A stretch of DNA of 64,000 bases from JBLIRR01 sp049472395 (lineage in GTDB: Bacteria; SZUA-182; DTGQ01; JBLIRR01): positions 62,001-126,000 of the forward strand of contig JBLIRR010000013.1 of NCBI GenBank assembly GCA_049472395.1, read 5' to 3'. Every line of letters starts with the position of its first letter. Positions within the stretch are counted from its first letter, which is position 1. This document shows, piece after piece, positions 42,500 to 52,168 of the stretch. A program made the position numbers and the translations under genes. Below the pieces are notes generated by a model, which searched no databases, had not been told where the DNA came from, and saw only the letters and a list, made by a program, of their open reading frames with translations.

Positions 42500-43237
42500 A
42501 TGGAGATTATGCGGGATACATTATTTAATAAAGTTTTGCCAGAGGACTATCACTTCCAATTTGATAATGAGGTGGCGCGTGTTTTTGACGACATGCTCAA
42601 ACGATCTATCCCCTATTATCAGGAAATTCAAAGGATAACCGTGGAACTTGCCAAGTATTACTATCAAGAATCCTCAGTGATTTATGATATCGGGTGCTCA
42701 ACCGGAAACACACTTATCAGACTTGCACATGCCTTCCGACATAATAAAATTCATATCATTGGTATTGATTCTTCAGGTTCTATGATAGCGCAGGCACGGG
42801 AAAAACTCGCACACCGACATTCTATGCCAATGATTGAACTGCTCGAAAAAGACTGTGTGGAAATGGAATTTAAAAGATCAAGTGTTGTTATTATGCTTTT
42901 TACCCTTCAATTTATTCCACCATGCCTCAGGGAAAAGCTTCTTTCAAAGATTTACTCCACTTTGCACACAGATGGGATATTTATCTTAAGTGAAAAAATT
43001 ATCAGTTCCTCCCAGGACCTTAACATACTCTATTCGAAGTTGTACCAGGATTTTAAAAGAAAAAATGACTATTCTGAATTGGAAATCAAGCAAAAAAGTT
43101 TGACATTACAAAATGTATTAATCCCTTATACTGTGGAACAGAATAGTGCGTTACTCAAAAATGCCGGATTTAAAAAAAGTGACATATTCTTTAAATGGAA
43201 TAATTTTATATCCTTTTGTGCAATGAAAACAGGGTAA
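42500..43237 (+). CDS. cmoA: CmoA-like carboxy-SAM synthase
   Basis: A 245-residue class I methyltransferase-fold protein. It shows the CmoA pattern: FDNEVARVFDDMLKRSIPYY, motif I VIYDIGCSTGNTLIRLAH, IIGIDSSGSMIAQARE, the motif IV region VIMLFTLQFIPP, and FILSEKII ... YSELEIKQKSLTLQNVLIP. CmoA converts SAM and prephenate to carboxy-SAM, used with CmoB to modify wobble uridine in tRNA. No cmoB is next to it. The ATG at 42509, preceded by TGGAGATT, is an alternative start three codons on. It could also be a CmoA-like methyltransferase. Confidence 0.85.
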   Translation: MEIMRDTLFNKVLPEDYHFQFDNEVARVFDDMLKRSIPYYQEIQRITVELAKYYYQESSVIYDIGCSTGNTLIRLAHAFRHNKIHIIGIDSSGSMIAQAREKLAHRHSMPMIELLEKDCVEMEFKRSSVVIMLFTLQFIPPCLREKLLSKIYSTLHTDGIFILSEKIISSSQDLNILYSKLYQDFKRKNDYSELEIKQKSLTLQNVLIPYTVEQNSALLKNAGFKKSDIFFKWNNFISFCAMKTG

Positions 43238-43538
43238 GCACAGAGAACGCCTTTTTCTCTTTTCACTTTTTTTGTTCTATCCTTTTCCCCCTCTTTCATA
43301 AAAACTGCCTGTTTCACCGCTGCCGCCTCACCCTGCACCAAAATATAAGGGCACAATTGCATCAAAATGCGACGCTGCGGGGTGAAATCATGCGCACTAA
43401 AAATAAAAAAAGATAATCTTTTCAAAGTATTAGAGGGAAAAGGCTATATCAGGCATTTAAATTGCTAAAAGGGATAATCAAGATTTATGGTTAAAGAGTT
43501 TTTGGTTATGGAGAGATATACAAAGGAGATGTGCCACT
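43238..43538. other. Intergenic region upstream of the flagellar operon
   Basis: About 300 bp between cmoA and fliL. A T-rich patch after cmoA could aid termination but has no convincing hairpin. The rest should contain the promoter of the flagellar operon. I looked for sigma-54 (TGGCAC-N5-TTGC) and sigma-28 (TAAA-N15-GCCGATAA) patterns and saw no good match. Confidence 0.4.
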
Positions 43539-44027
43539 ATGTGTGCAAAAGATAAAGGAGGATTTCTACTGAATAAAAAAATTCTATTCATTCTCTTCCC
43601 TGCGCTTCTTCTGATGATTGCGGGGGGAGTATTCGGTTTTATAAAATTTTCACCAAGTAAAAACACGAATGTAAACAAAGATAAGACTGCACAAAAGGAA
43701 AACACTAAAAAAGACAGGCAGAAGATCTATCCCATTATCGAGATGAAACCCTTTATCGTGAATCTCGCCGGGGGAACAGGATCGCGATATTTAAAGCTCG
43801 ATTTGAGACTTGAGATCGATAAAGAAAAAACAGAGGAAGAAATAGCACTGAGAGACCCTATGATAAGGGATAGCATATTAATTCTTCTCTCAAGCCAAAC
43901 ATTTTCCGATATCAGTTCTGCCAAAGGCAAAATGACACTTCGAAAAGAGATTACTAAAAGAATTAATGGAATATTAACAAAAGGTCAGGTACTGCAAACA
44001 TATTTTGCAGAATTTGTGGTCCAATAA
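43539..44027 (+). CDS. fliL: Flagellar basal-body protein FliL
   Basis: A 162-residue protein with a cytoplasmic start, one membrane helix (residues about 12-32), a charged linker, and the FliL domain: IYPIIEMKPFIVNLAG, RYLKLDLRLEIDKE, RDPMIRDSILILLSS, and the usual FliL end QTYFAEFVVQ. FliL associates with the motor stators near the basal body. A clear AAGGAG is upstream. It begins the flagellar operon and is separated from fliM by 3 bp. Confidence 0.92.
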   Translation: MCAKDKGGFLLNKKILFILFPALLLMIAGGVFGFIKFSPSKNTNVNKDKTAQKENTKKDRQKIYPIIEMKPFIVNLAGGTGSRYLKLDLRLEIDKEKTEEEIALRDPMIRDSILILLSSQTFSDISSAKGKMTLRKEITKRINGILTKGQVLQTYFAEFVVQ

Positions 44028-44030
44028 CAT

Positions 44031-45011
44031 ATGAGTAATATTCTTACCAAAGATGAAATTGGTGCCCTTACCGGCGCTGTATCTGAAGGAAAAATTGAAA
44101 CCTTCACCGAAGAGCCGAGAGCGGCCAGTAAGGAAATAATTTATATTGATCTTACGAATCATAAAACATTACCCTCAAAGCTCCCAGGTTTGGATATTTG
44201 TAATACAAGGTTTCTCAGGAAGTACAGGGCTACACTTTCAACAAACCTCAGAAAAGTGGTCGAGATCGAGAGTATCGCGGTGAATCACCATAATTTTGCT
44301 GAATTCTCAAAAGCCATATCAGGACCAGCATGGGTCCATAGTTTTCAAATGAAACCATTATCTGGAAATGCTCTTCTTATAATGGATTCAGCTCTTGCGA
44401 CTCACTTTATAGAATTTATGTGCGGAGGAAAAGGGATAGAGGTCGAATATGAAAATCGTGAAGAATTTGGTCAGATTGAACAGTATCTTTTGCGCGATGT
44501 TGTAGAACGGATGTTCAGAGATTTGGAAGAAGTATGGTCAAGCATTATTCCAATTCAAATAGAAGCTCTTGATATTGAATTTGATCCACGTTTCATTACC
44601 AGCATCTCAATGGATGAAATGCTTGTGTGTTCATATTTTTCAGTCAATATTGAAGAAACAAAAGGTATTCTCTCAATTGCCATCCCCTATACGGTCCTTG
44701 AACCAATAAAGCAGAAATTGATCCTCACTCTTTCACATGATACGGAGAAATCGGATACTCGATGGTTTCCAATAATCAAAGCCACATTAAATGAGGTTGA
44801 GGCAGATATACAAGTAGTACTCGGAGAAAAAACGGTTACTGCGGAGGAATTATTAAAATTAAAGGTTGGCGATGTTTTACAACTCAACAGATTCGCCGGG
44901 GATTCGCTCAATATAATGGTTGAGGGAGTGAGAAAGTTTAAGGGATTGCCCGGACAGTACAAGGGCAATAAGGCAACTCAAATTACTGAGATACTGTATA
45001 AAGATGAGTAG
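44031..45011 (+). CDS. fliM: Flagellar motor switch protein FliM
   Basis: A 326-residue protein with an N-terminal CheY-binding type segment (residues 1-20, LTKDEIGAL), a CheC-like middle domain (FIEFMCGGKGIE, the loop before a paired acidic strand) and a C-terminal SpoA domain (LLKLKVGDVLQLNRFAGDSL). FliM sits in the C-ring, binds phosphorylated CheY and FliG, and sets rotation direction. The middle GGKG differs slightly from the common GGxG. It is followed by fliN after 21 bp, as in most flagellar operons. Confidence 0.93.
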   Translation: MSNILTKDEIGALTGAVSEGKIETFTEEPRAASKEIIYIDLTNHKTLPSKLPGLDICNTRFLRKYRATLSTNLRKVVEIESIAVNHHNFAEFSKAISGPAWVHSFQMKPLSGNALLIMDSALATHFIEFMCGGKGIEVEYENREEFGQIEQYLLRDVVERMFRDLEEVWSSIIPIQIEALDIEFDPRFITSISMDEMLVCSYFSVNIEETKGILSIAIPYTVLEPIKQKLILTLSHDTEKSDTRWFPIIKATLNEVEADIQVVLGEKTVTAEELLKLKVGDVLQLNRFAGDSLNIMVEGVRKFKGLPGQYKGNKATQITEILYKDE

Positions 45012-45032
45012 ATAAAAGGAGACAATAACAAA

Positions 45033-45413
45033 ATGCCAGATACGAAACCTATTTCTGACAATAATAATACCCAATCTGTATCAGACTCTCTCGATCCTTC
45101 TGATCTTGGGCCCTTTAGTGGTTCTGAAGAAGCAAAAAACCTGACCTCTTCAGTTCAAAATCTCGATTTCCTGCTTGATATCAGCCTTCAAATTACAGTT
45201 GAGCTTGGTCGCTGTAAGATGAAAATCAAAGACCTACTGAAACTCAGCCAGGGCTCTATCATCGAACTTGAGAGCGCTGCCGGAAGTGCTCTTGATATCT
45301 ATGTCAATCAAAAACTCATGGCAAAAGGAGAGGTTATTGTCACAAATGATAAATATGGTATTCGCTTGACCGAGATTATAAGTCCGGTAGAAAGGATTGA
45401 GAAACTCTCATGA
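45033..45413 (+). CDS. fliN: Flagellar motor switch protein FliN
   Basis: A 126-residue protein. After a variable N-terminal 45 residues comes the SpoA (FliN/MopA) domain: LDISLQITVELGRCKMKIKDLL, LSQGSIIELESAAGSALDIYVN, AKGEVIVTNDKYGIRLTEII. It forms the lower C-ring with FliM and docks FliH. It starts after an AAGGAG Shine-Dalgarno, and its stop overlaps fliO by 4 bp. Confidence 0.93.
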   Translation: MPDTKPISDNNNTQSVSDSLDPSDLGPFSGSEEAKNLTSSVQNLDFLLDISLQITVELGRCKMKIKDLLKLSQGSIIELESAAGSALDIYVNQKLMAKGEVIVTNDKYGIRLTEIISPVERIEKLS

Positions 45414-46024
45414 AAAAAATGGCTATTGTAATAGGCGCACTCCTCTTCTTTTTATGTACCCACTCTTCATTCTCTATGAACAGAGACCGGCTGACGATGA
45501 TAAAAGAGAAAACGGATGAAGCGCTTTCTCATAGTCTCTTTGATAATGTGTCAGAATCAAATACTACAGGCTCCTCCATGACAGACTCGTATGAAAATTC
45601 ACAGGACTCATCAGGAATCGAGGAGAGCATGAAGGTTGAAGAGAGCATACTATCAAAAGCATTGCACAGTGTTTTAATCCTTGCAAGCGTGCTGGCTTTT
45701 GCTATTCTATGCCTCTATGTATGCAAATGTTTTATTTTTGGCAAACATTCACTGAGTTCTTCAGAAAAATTGATGAAGAGGAAGGACACACTGTATCTTG
45801 CTCCTAAAAAGTCATTATCTTTGATTGAAGTTGGCGGCCAGTGGCTCCTTATCGGGATAACGCCAACCTCAGTGACCACACTTGCACAAATGGAAGCCCC
45901 ACCGACTGAGAATGAAGAGGAAACTTCTGCCTCTCGGGATGATAATGGAAAGAAAAAAAATGTAAATTTCAACTATATTTTGAAGAATTTACAAAATAAT
46001 CTTACTTCATTAAAAAAGGTTTAA
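45410..46024 (+). CDS. fliO: Flagellar export protein FliO
   Basis: A 204-residue protein with an N-terminal hydrophobic start (signal-like, residues 1-20), a Ser/Asp-rich periplasmic stretch, one membrane helix (about 87-108) and the small cytoplasmic FliO domain: KRKDTLYLAPKKSLSLIEVGGQWLLIGITPTSVTTLAQ, split here to stay brief as KKSLSLIEVGGQW and LLIGITPTSV. FliO helps assemble the FliP ring of the export gate. It is longer than E. coli FliO because of the N-terminal periplasmic part. It overlaps fliN by 4 bp and lies one base before fliP. Confidence 0.85.
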   Translation: MKKMAIVIGALLFFLCTHSSFSMNRDRLTMIKEKTDEALSHSLFDNVSESNTTGSSMTDSYENSQDSSGIEESMKVEESILSKALHSVLILASVLAFAILCLYVCKCFIFGKHSLSSSEKLMKRKDTLYLAPKKSLSLIEVGGQWLLIGITPTSVTTLAQMEAPPTENEEETSASRDDNGKKKNVNFNYILKNLQNNLTSLKKV

Positions 46025-46025
46025 T

Positions 46026-46778
46026 ATGAAACTATCGAAGGTCTGGATTATTATTTTTATTATTATGATATTTTACGCATCAAGAAGTTGGGCCCAATCA
46101 ATCCCTATTCCAAAAATCAATATCGGCGTAGATTCTGCCAATAGCCCGGAGGATATTGTGGTAGGATTGCAAATACTCTTCCTTCTCACTATTCTTTCTC
46201 TTGCACCTGCAATTTTAATTATGCTCACCTCATTTACAAGAATCGCGGTTGTCTTGTCCTTTTTGAGGCAAGCGATTGGGACCCACCAAATGCCCAGTAA
46301 TCAGATTATCATAGGATTAGCTTTATTCTTAACCTTTTTCATAATGTTGCCCGTCGGAAAACAGATAAATTCAGAGGCCCTTCAGCCTTATCTTGCATCG
46401 CAGATCAGTCATACAGAAGCGCTCAATCTTGCCGTGAAACCGCTTCGAAAATTTATGCTGCATCATACGAGGGAGAAAGATCTCGGTCTTTTCCTTCAAA
46501 TCTCCAAATCAAAAAAACCTAAGAATGAAAGCGATGTGGGGACATTTATAATAATACCAGCATTTGTAATCAGTGAACTTAAAACAGCCTTTGAGATCGG
46601 ATTCTTGATTTATCTCCCTTTTCTCATAGTTGATATGGTCGTGGCGGTTGTGTTGCTCTCAATGGGCATGATGATGCTGCCACCCATTATGATATCACTT
46701 CCCTTTAAGCTTATGTTTTTTGTGCTTATTGATGGCTGGCATTTAATGGTCGGATCATTGGTGAAAAGCTTCATTTAG
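46026..46778 (+). CDS. fliP: Flagellar export gate protein FliP
   Basis: A 250-residue protein with a cleavable signal peptide (residues 1-23, ending SWA), as usual for FliP. The body has the family strings TSFTRIAVVLSFLRQAIGT, IGLALFLTFFIML, and the near-C-terminal MGMMMLPPIMISLPFKL, with four membrane helices. Five FliP subunits with FliR and FliQ form the export channel. The downstream fliQ and fliR keep the usual order. Confidence 0.95.
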   Translation: MKLSKVWIIIFIIMIFYASRSWAQSIPIPKINIGVDSANSPEDIVVGLQILFLLTILSLAPAILIMLTSFTRIAVVLSFLRQAIGTHQMPSNQIIIGLALFLTFFIMLPVGKQINSEALQPYLASQISHTEALNLAVKPLRKFMLHHTREKDLGLFLQISKSKKPKNESDVGTFIIIPAFVISELKTAFEIGFLIYLPFLIVDMVVAVVLLSMGMMMLPPIMISLPFKLMFFVLIDGWHLMVGSLVKSFI

Positions 46779-46794
46779 GGAGAGAGGAGGAGAA

Positions 46795-47064
46795 ATGACA
46801 TCAGTAGCCATCACAGAGATATTAAAGGAAACCATGAAAATAGCGTTGTTGCTCTCCGGTCCTATGCTCATTACCGGCCTGATAGCCGGCCTCGTTGTCT
46901 CCATATTTCAGGCTGCGACACAGATCCAGGAAATGACCCTTACCTTTATACCCAAAATCTTCGGGGTCGCTATTGCACTGGTTATTTTCCTGCCATGGAT
47001 GATAAGGCTTATGACGGATTATGCAATAAGAATTTTTTTAATAATACCAACAATAGTAAGGTAA
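46795..47064 (+). CDS. fliQ: Flagellar export gate protein FliQ
   Basis: An 89-residue protein with two membrane helices (about 15-38 and 55-75) joined by the conserved VSIFQAATQIQEMTLTFIPK loop. FliQ wraps around the FliP5R1 core of the gate. An AGGAGGAG Shine-Dalgarno precedes the ATG. The spacing to fliR is 7 bp. Confidence 0.95.
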   Translation: MTSVAITEILKETMKIALLLSGPMLITGLIAGLVVSIFQAATQIQEMTLTFIPKIFGVAIALVIFLPWMIRLMTDYAIRIFLIIPTIVR

Positions 47065-47071
47065 TGCATAG

Positions 47072-47848
47072 ATGAATATGTTCAATTTCAGTTGGGATGA
47101 GTTCTTTTGTTTTGTCATACTTCTTTTCAGGAGCGGAGGTATCCTGCAAGGTATGCCCTTTCTTGGGGGCAAAATAGTGCCGACCCAGGTAAAAATTTTC
47201 CTGAGTTTAATTCTTGCTTTTATTCTTACACCCGTTGTCACCATAAGGATATCCTCACATATCCCGAACCATTTTAGCTTAATATGGCTGGCAATCACTG
47301 AAATACTCATTGGGCTTATCATTGGATATGCTGCGAAATTGATTTTTGAAGGAATTCAACTGTCAGGACAATTGGTTGGGTTTCAAATCGGTCTTGCGGT
47401 AGCGAATGTCATGGATCCTCAAACCCAAAATCAGATCTCCCTTTTTGCTCAGATGGAATATATGGTGGCATTATTAATCTTCCTCTCACTCAATGCTCAT
47501 CATATATTTATTGAGGCGATTGTAAAAAGTTTCGAGATAGTGCCTCCACTTTGTTTTCATCCAGGAGCAGCAATGATGAGCAAAATTATCGATCTTTCAG
47601 GGGGCGTATTTGTTGTTGCTCTCCAAATCGGTGCTCCTGTCATCGCAACATTGCTTTTTACCAATGCATGCTTTGGACTCATGTCCAGGTTAGCGCCTCA
47701 AATGAATATATTCTTTGTGGCCCTGCCAATTGGAATTGCGGTGGGACTATTGGTATTAGGAGGAACAATGCCTTACTTTTACTCATATCTTAGAAAATCG
47801 TTCCAGATAATGGGAAAAGATATATTAATTTTATTAAAGGTAATGTAA
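47072..47848 (+). CDS. fliR: Flagellar export gate protein FliR
   Basis: A 258-residue membrane protein. Family strings: FRSGGILQGMPFLGGKIVP, LIIGYAAKLIFEGIQLSGQ, QIGLAVANVMDPQTQNQI, QIGAPVIATLLFTNACFG and SRLAPQMNIFFVALP. It is the single FliR subunit that closes the FliP ring. FlhB follows after 3 bp. An ATG at 47078 is an alternative start two codons on. Confidence 0.95.
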   Translation: MNMFNFSWDEFFCFVILLFRSGGILQGMPFLGGKIVPTQVKIFLSLILAFILTPVVTIRISSHIPNHFSLIWLAITEILIGLIIGYAAKLIFEGIQLSGQLVGFQIGLAVANVMDPQTQNQISLFAQMEYMVALLIFLSLNAHHIFIEAIVKSFEIVPPLCFHPGAAMMSKIIDLSGGVFVVALQIGAPVIATLLFTNACFGLMSRLAPQMNIFFVALPIGIAVGLLVLGGTMPYFYSYLRKSFQIMGKDILILLKVM

Positions 47849-47851
47849 AGG

Positions 47852-48922
47852 ATGCCGGATACTACACAACAAAGAACAGAGCCCGCAACACCCAAAAGGC
47901 GGCGCGAGGCGCGCGAAAAAGGACAGGTTGCAAAAAGTCAAGAAATTGCAAATGCCCTTATTTTCATGGGTACTCTGCTTGTCTTCTTTTTTGCCGGTCG
48001 CTTTATGCTCCATAACCTTTTTAAACTCATGAAGTATATCCTTTCTCAAAGCGGGTCATTGAAAATAACTCCTAAAAATTCAGTGAATTTCATTAGTCAT
48101 CTTCAGTTGTCTCTCCTACCTATACTCATGCCTATGCTGCTGTCATTAAGCGCTCTCGCTGTTCTTGCCAATTACCTGCAGGTTGGTTTTCTTATTACTC
48201 TCCAGCCCCTTATTCCTGATTTCACACGCCTTAATCCAATAAATGGGATCAAAAATATCTTCTCGCTCCGAAAAGTTATGGAGATCCTCAAGTCCGTTTT
48301 GCAAATCGCCATTATTAGTATTATTGCGTATATAACATTAAGAAGTGAAATTCAGAACACCCCCGCCCTCATACGAATGACGCCAGGCGTGTTTCTCTTC
48401 TACCTTGGTGATGTAAGTTTTACTTTGATATTTCGTGTAACCGGCGCTCTTTCTGTTCTTGCATTTTTTGACTACCTGTATCAACGATATGAACATGAAA
48501 AGAGCCTTCTCATGACTAAGGAGGAAGTGAAGGAAGAACAGAAACAAACAGAAGGAGATCCGAGGATTAAAGGAAGGATTCGTTCAATCCAGTTAAATTT
48601 GGCGAGAAAGCGTATGATGGCTGCGGTTCCCCAGGCGGATGTGGTGATAACAAACCCGGAACATATTGCTGTTGCCTTGCAATACAAACAAAAGGAAATG
48701 AGTGCGCCAAAAGTGCTCGCCAAAGGAGCAGGGTATCTTGCTGAAAGGATAAAAGAAATCGCAAAAGAGAATAATATTCCTCTCGTCGAGGATAAACCAC
48801 TGGCGAGGGCCTTATATAAAATTGTTGAGGTGGGGGATTTTATTCCTCCGCAATTATACCAGGCAGTGGCCGAGATATTGGCCTTTATTTACCGCTTTAA
48901 AAAAAACAAAAATAGAGAATAG
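47852..48922 (+). CDS. flhB: Flagellar export switch protein FlhB
   Basis: A 356-residue protein with the basic start TEPATPKRRREAREKGQVAKS, four membrane helices, and the cytoplasmic domain with DVVITNPEHIAVALQY. FlhB controls the change from rod/hook to filament export after cutting itself between N and P in an NPTH loop; here the loop is NPEH, so T is replaced by E. The N-P pair needed for cleavage is intact. The rest (AKGAGYLAERIKEIA, PLVEDKPLARALYK) is standard. FlhA starts 8 bp downstream. Confidence 0.94.
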   Translation: MPDTTQQRTEPATPKRRREAREKGQVAKSQEIANALIFMGTLLVFFFAGRFMLHNLFKLMKYILSQSGSLKITPKNSVNFISHLQLSLLPILMPMLLSLSALAVLANYLQVGFLITLQPLIPDFTRLNPINGIKNIFSLRKVMEILKSVLQIAIISIIAYITLRSEIQNTPALIRMTPGVFLFYLGDVSFTLIFRVTGALSVLAFFDYLYQRYEHEKSLLMTKEEVKEEQKQTEGDPRIKGRIRSIQLNLARKRMMAAVPQADVVITNPEHIAVALQYKQKEMSAPKVLAKGAGYLAERIKEIAKENNIPLVEDKPLARALYKIVEVGDFIPPQLYQAVAEILAFIYRFKKNKNRE

Positions 48923-48930
48923 TTGAGAAT

Positions 48931-51006
48931 ATGTGGGAAAAAATATTAAATAATCAGGTTGATGTGGTCATCCCATTAGGGGTTATAGGAATATTGACCA
49001 TAATGATTATTCCCCTGCCCACAGTGCTTCTGGATCTTTTTCTGACATTTGATGTAAGCCTTGGCATCCTCTCTCTCTTGGTAGCAATGTATATTATGGA
49101 TCCCTTAGATTTTTCTATTTTCCCTTCTTATCTTCTCATTGTGACCCTCTTTGGCCTTTCTCTTAATGTTGCCTCCACGCGACTTATTCTTCTTAATGGC
49201 CATGAAGGAGTGTTCGCAGCAGGACATGTTATTAAATCATTCGGCAGCTTTGTTATCGGCGATAATTATGTAGTTGGAATGGTCGCTTTTATTATTCTCG
49301 TGATCATAAACTTTCTCGTCATCACAAAGGGCGCGGAAAGAGTGGCTGAAGTCTCGGCACGATTTACCCTTGATGCTATGCCCGGAAAACAGATGAGTAT
49401 CGATGCTGATCTGAATGCCGGTCTGATCGATGAGAAGGAAGCAAAGGACAGACGAGTTCGGATAGCCCAGGAAGCTGAATTTTATGGGGCCATGGATGGT
49501 GCCATTAAGTTTGTCAAGGGAGATGCTATAGCACAAATAATCATTGCCTTCATAAATATTCTGGGCGGTTTTGTAATAGGCATGTTTCAACAGAGAATGA
49601 ATATTGCGGAGGCTGCAACCACCTATGTTATTCTCACGGTGGGAGATGGACTGGTAAGCCAAATTCCCGCCCTTATCATATCTACAGCCGCAGGCATCGT
49701 TACGACGCGTGCAGCGTCAGAGTCAAATATTGGACAGGATATAACAAAACAACTCTTGCTTCATCCAAAAGCAATTGGCCTCACCGCAATCGTACTTATC
49801 GGATTCGGCCTTATTCCGGGTATGCCCACAACCTCATTTATCGGCCTCGGTTTCATGACGGCTATTATGGCAGTTGTCACTTACCGGCATCAGCAGAAAA
49901 TTCTCTCAGAAACACAAATGGAAAAAGAGAAACTCAAATCCTCCAAAAAACCTGAAGGGCAACTCCCAGAACCTGTGGGCCTTGATCCTCTCGGCTTAGA
50001 GGTTGGCTCACGATTAGTCCCCCTTATCGATCCCCGCCAAGGAGGGGAATTACTTGAGAGAATAACAGCAATACGAAAAAAATACGCTGCTGAGATGGGT
50101 TTCGTGTTTCCTTCGGTCCACATCAAAGATAATCTTCAGCTCGCGCCAAACGTATATAGTATTCTCCTTAAAGGAGAGGTTATTGCGCAAGGTAATTTGA
50201 TGCTTGGTCATATGCTTGCCATGAATCCCGGTGAGAAAGACATAGACATTGAAGCTATTCCTACAAAAGATCCGGCTTTTGGGCTGCCCGCATGGTGGAT
50301 ACCGCAAAATGAAGCAAAAAAAATAAAGGCCAAGGGATTAACAGTTGTTGATATTTCAACTATTATTGCAACACATTTTAATGAAGTCATCAATCAATAT
50401 GCCCACGAGCTTCTTACAAGGCAAGAGGTGCAAAAATTGATAGACCGGGTGGTGGAAACAGATCCAAAAGTCGTTGAGGAATTACTACCAAATCTTCTCA
50501 CGTTGGGACAGCTACAAAAAGTCCTCCAAAACCTTCTCCATGAACAAATATCTATCAGAGACCTCATCTCTATTTTTGAAACGTGTGCGGATTTTGCACC
50601 TCAGACGAGAGATCCTGAGCTTTTAACCGAATTTGTCAGAGCAAAACTCGCACGAAGTATTTCAAGGAAATACGAGGATAAAGAGGGCAAAATTACCGCC
50701 CTTATAATGGATCAGAAATTAGAGGATGTCATTAGCCAATCGATTCAGAACCAGGAAACAGGGTCCTATCTCGCATTGGATCCTATGATATCACAAAAAT
50801 TAATCCAAAAAATAAAAACCTTGATTGAATCAAAAGTGCCTCATCAGCTTTACCCCTTACTTTTGTGCTCATCCATGATAAGACGACATTTGAAACAATT
50901 GATACAGCAATTCATACCCAATCTTGCTGTGTTGTCATACAACGAAATCTCTCCCCGAAGTAAGATCGAAGCAATAGGCATGGTGGAGCTCAATAATGCA
51001 AATTAA
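48931..51006 (+). CDS. flhA: Flagellar export component FlhA
   Basis: A 691-residue protein with about eight membrane helices in the first 330 residues, including the FHIPEP signature region GAERVAEVSARFTLDAMPG and QMSIDADLNAG. The C-terminal cytoplasmic part (about 350-690) forms the nonameric ring that docks chaperone-substrate complexes. It is the proton-coupled export engine. Its last 11 bp overlap the start of flhF. Confidence 0.96.
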   Translation: MWEKILNNQVDVVIPLGVIGILTIMIIPLPTVLLDLFLTFDVSLGILSLLVAMYIMDPLDFSIFPSYLLIVTLFGLSLNVASTRLILLNGHEGVFAAGHVIKSFGSFVIGDNYVVGMVAFIILVIINFLVITKGAERVAEVSARFTLDAMPGKQMSIDADLNAGLIDEKEAKDRRVRIAQEAEFYGAMDGAIKFVKGDAIAQIIIAFINILGGFVIGMFQQRMNIAEAATTYVILTVGDGLVSQIPALIISTAAGIVTTRAASESNIGQDITKQLLLHPKAIGLTAIVLIGFGLIPGMPTTSFIGLGFMTAIMAVVTYRHQQKILSETQMEKEKLKSSKKPEGQLPEPVGLDPLGLEVGSRLVPLIDPRQGGELLERITAIRKKYAAEMGFVFPSVHIKDNLQLAPNVYSILLKGEVIAQGNLMLGHMLAMNPGEKDIDIEAIPTKDPAFGLPAWWIPQNEAKKIKAKGLTVVDISTIIATHFNEVINQYAHELLTRQEVQKLIDRVVETDPKVVEELLPNLLTLGQLQKVLQNLLHEQISIRDLISIFETCADFAPQTRDPELLTEFVRAKLARSISRKYEDKEGKITALIMDQKLEDVISQSIQNQETGSYLALDPMISQKLIQKIKTLIESKVPHQLYPLLLCSSMIRRHLKQLIQQFIPNLAVLSYNEISPRSKIEAIGMVELNNAN

Positions 51007-52153
51007 AAAATATCTGGCAACAAATGTTCGAGACGCTCTAAGTCAGATAAAACTTGAACTGGGTCCTGAGGCCCTGATTATATCCACGAAAAATCTCAAA
51101 AAGGGTAAAAATGATCCTTATGGTATATTATCCACCGATATGGTCGAAGTGATGGCTGCAGTAGAGACAGATACACATCATGCACAAAAGCCAATATTTG
51201 AAAAGCCATCAACACCTCAGGCATTTGCTGCCGCACAATCTTCTACACAGGTATTCACGCAACCGCACACGCCACGCTCAGATTTATCATTAGAGTTTAT
51301 TCAGACTGAAATTACTGCACTGAAGAAGATGATTGAAAAGGGATTCTCTCAACATCAATCCCAGCCATTATGGTCAAATATCTACCATCAAATACGTTAT
51401 ATGGGCGTTGAAGAAGATATCACGGCAGCACTACTGAAAACAATATCAGAGGATGATTCATCCATATTCACTGAGGGGGAACTCTCAATAAAGAACTACC
51501 TTAAGGAGTTACTCCACCATCTAATAAATACCTCAGGTCCTATTAATTTAAATGGCAACTCGCCCAAAATAGTTGCCCTGGTCGGACCCAGCGGTGCGGG
51601 TAAAACTACTACAATAGCCAAATTAGCAGGGATATTGGCCCTTAAGAAGAGAAAAAAAATAGCATTGATTAGTCTGGATACGGGCCGGATCGGCGGGACT
51701 GAGCAATTGGCCTCATATGCAAAAATCATGGGCATTCCAATGAATACTGCTCGCACTCACAATGAGTTGATGCGCCATATCGATTCATTCAAGAACACTC
51801 ACTGTGTCTTCATAGATACTGCAGGCTATAACCATAAAGATACCATACAGATGGAAAAATTAAAAAAATTTCTAAGCTCTACGCTTTATATTGAAAAACA
51901 TTTGGTGGTGAGCGCCACCACACATAGCAAAGAACTTTTAACCATAACCAAAAACTTTCAGTTAATAGGCATTGACCGGCTTTTATTTACAAAGCTGGAT
52001 GAAGCAACCCAATTTGGGACAATCTTTAACCATATGATCTATACAAATTTATCCCTGTCTTACTTTACTGCAGGGCAACACGTGCCTGATGACCTCGAGG
52101 TGGCAACTCCTCAAAGGTTATCAGAACTCATTATTAATAGTACAAAAGCTTAA
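50996..52153 (+). CDS. flhF: SRP-like GTPase FlhF
   Basis: A 385-residue protein. Residues 1-40 (MQIKKYLATNVRDALSQIK, LGPEALIISTKNLKKG) are the usual FlhF start. The NG domain has the P-loop ALVGPSGAGKTTTIAKLA, LDTGRIGGTEQL, FIDTAGYNHKD and LLFTKLDEATQFG. FlhF decides where and how many flagella are built, commonly at the pole, with FlhG. A GGAGC Shine-Dalgarno precedes the ATG inside flhA. Confidence 0.95.
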   Translation: MQIKKYLATNVRDALSQIKLELGPEALIISTKNLKKGKNDPYGILSTDMVEVMAAVETDTHHAQKPIFEKPSTPQAFAAAQSSTQVFTQPHTPRSDLSLEFIQTEITALKKMIEKGFSQHQSQPLWSNIYHQIRYMGVEEDITAALLKTISEDDSSIFTEGELSIKNYLKELLHHLINTSGPINLNGNSPKIVALVGPSGAGKTTTIAKLAGILALKKRKKIALISLDTGRIGGTEQLASYAKIMGIPMNTARTHNELMRHIDSFKNTHCVFIDTAGYNHKDTIQMEKLKKFLSSTLYIEKHLVVSATTHSKELLTITKNFQLIGIDRLLFTKLDEATQFGTIFNHMIYTNLSLSYFTAGQHVPDDLEVATPQRLSELIINSTKA

Positions 52154-52168
52154 TTAGGATTAATAAAT

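Noticed and set aside
43126..43425. Open frames on both strands between cmoA and fliL
   Set aside because: They overlap the cmoA end or each other, and neither has a ribosome-binding site.
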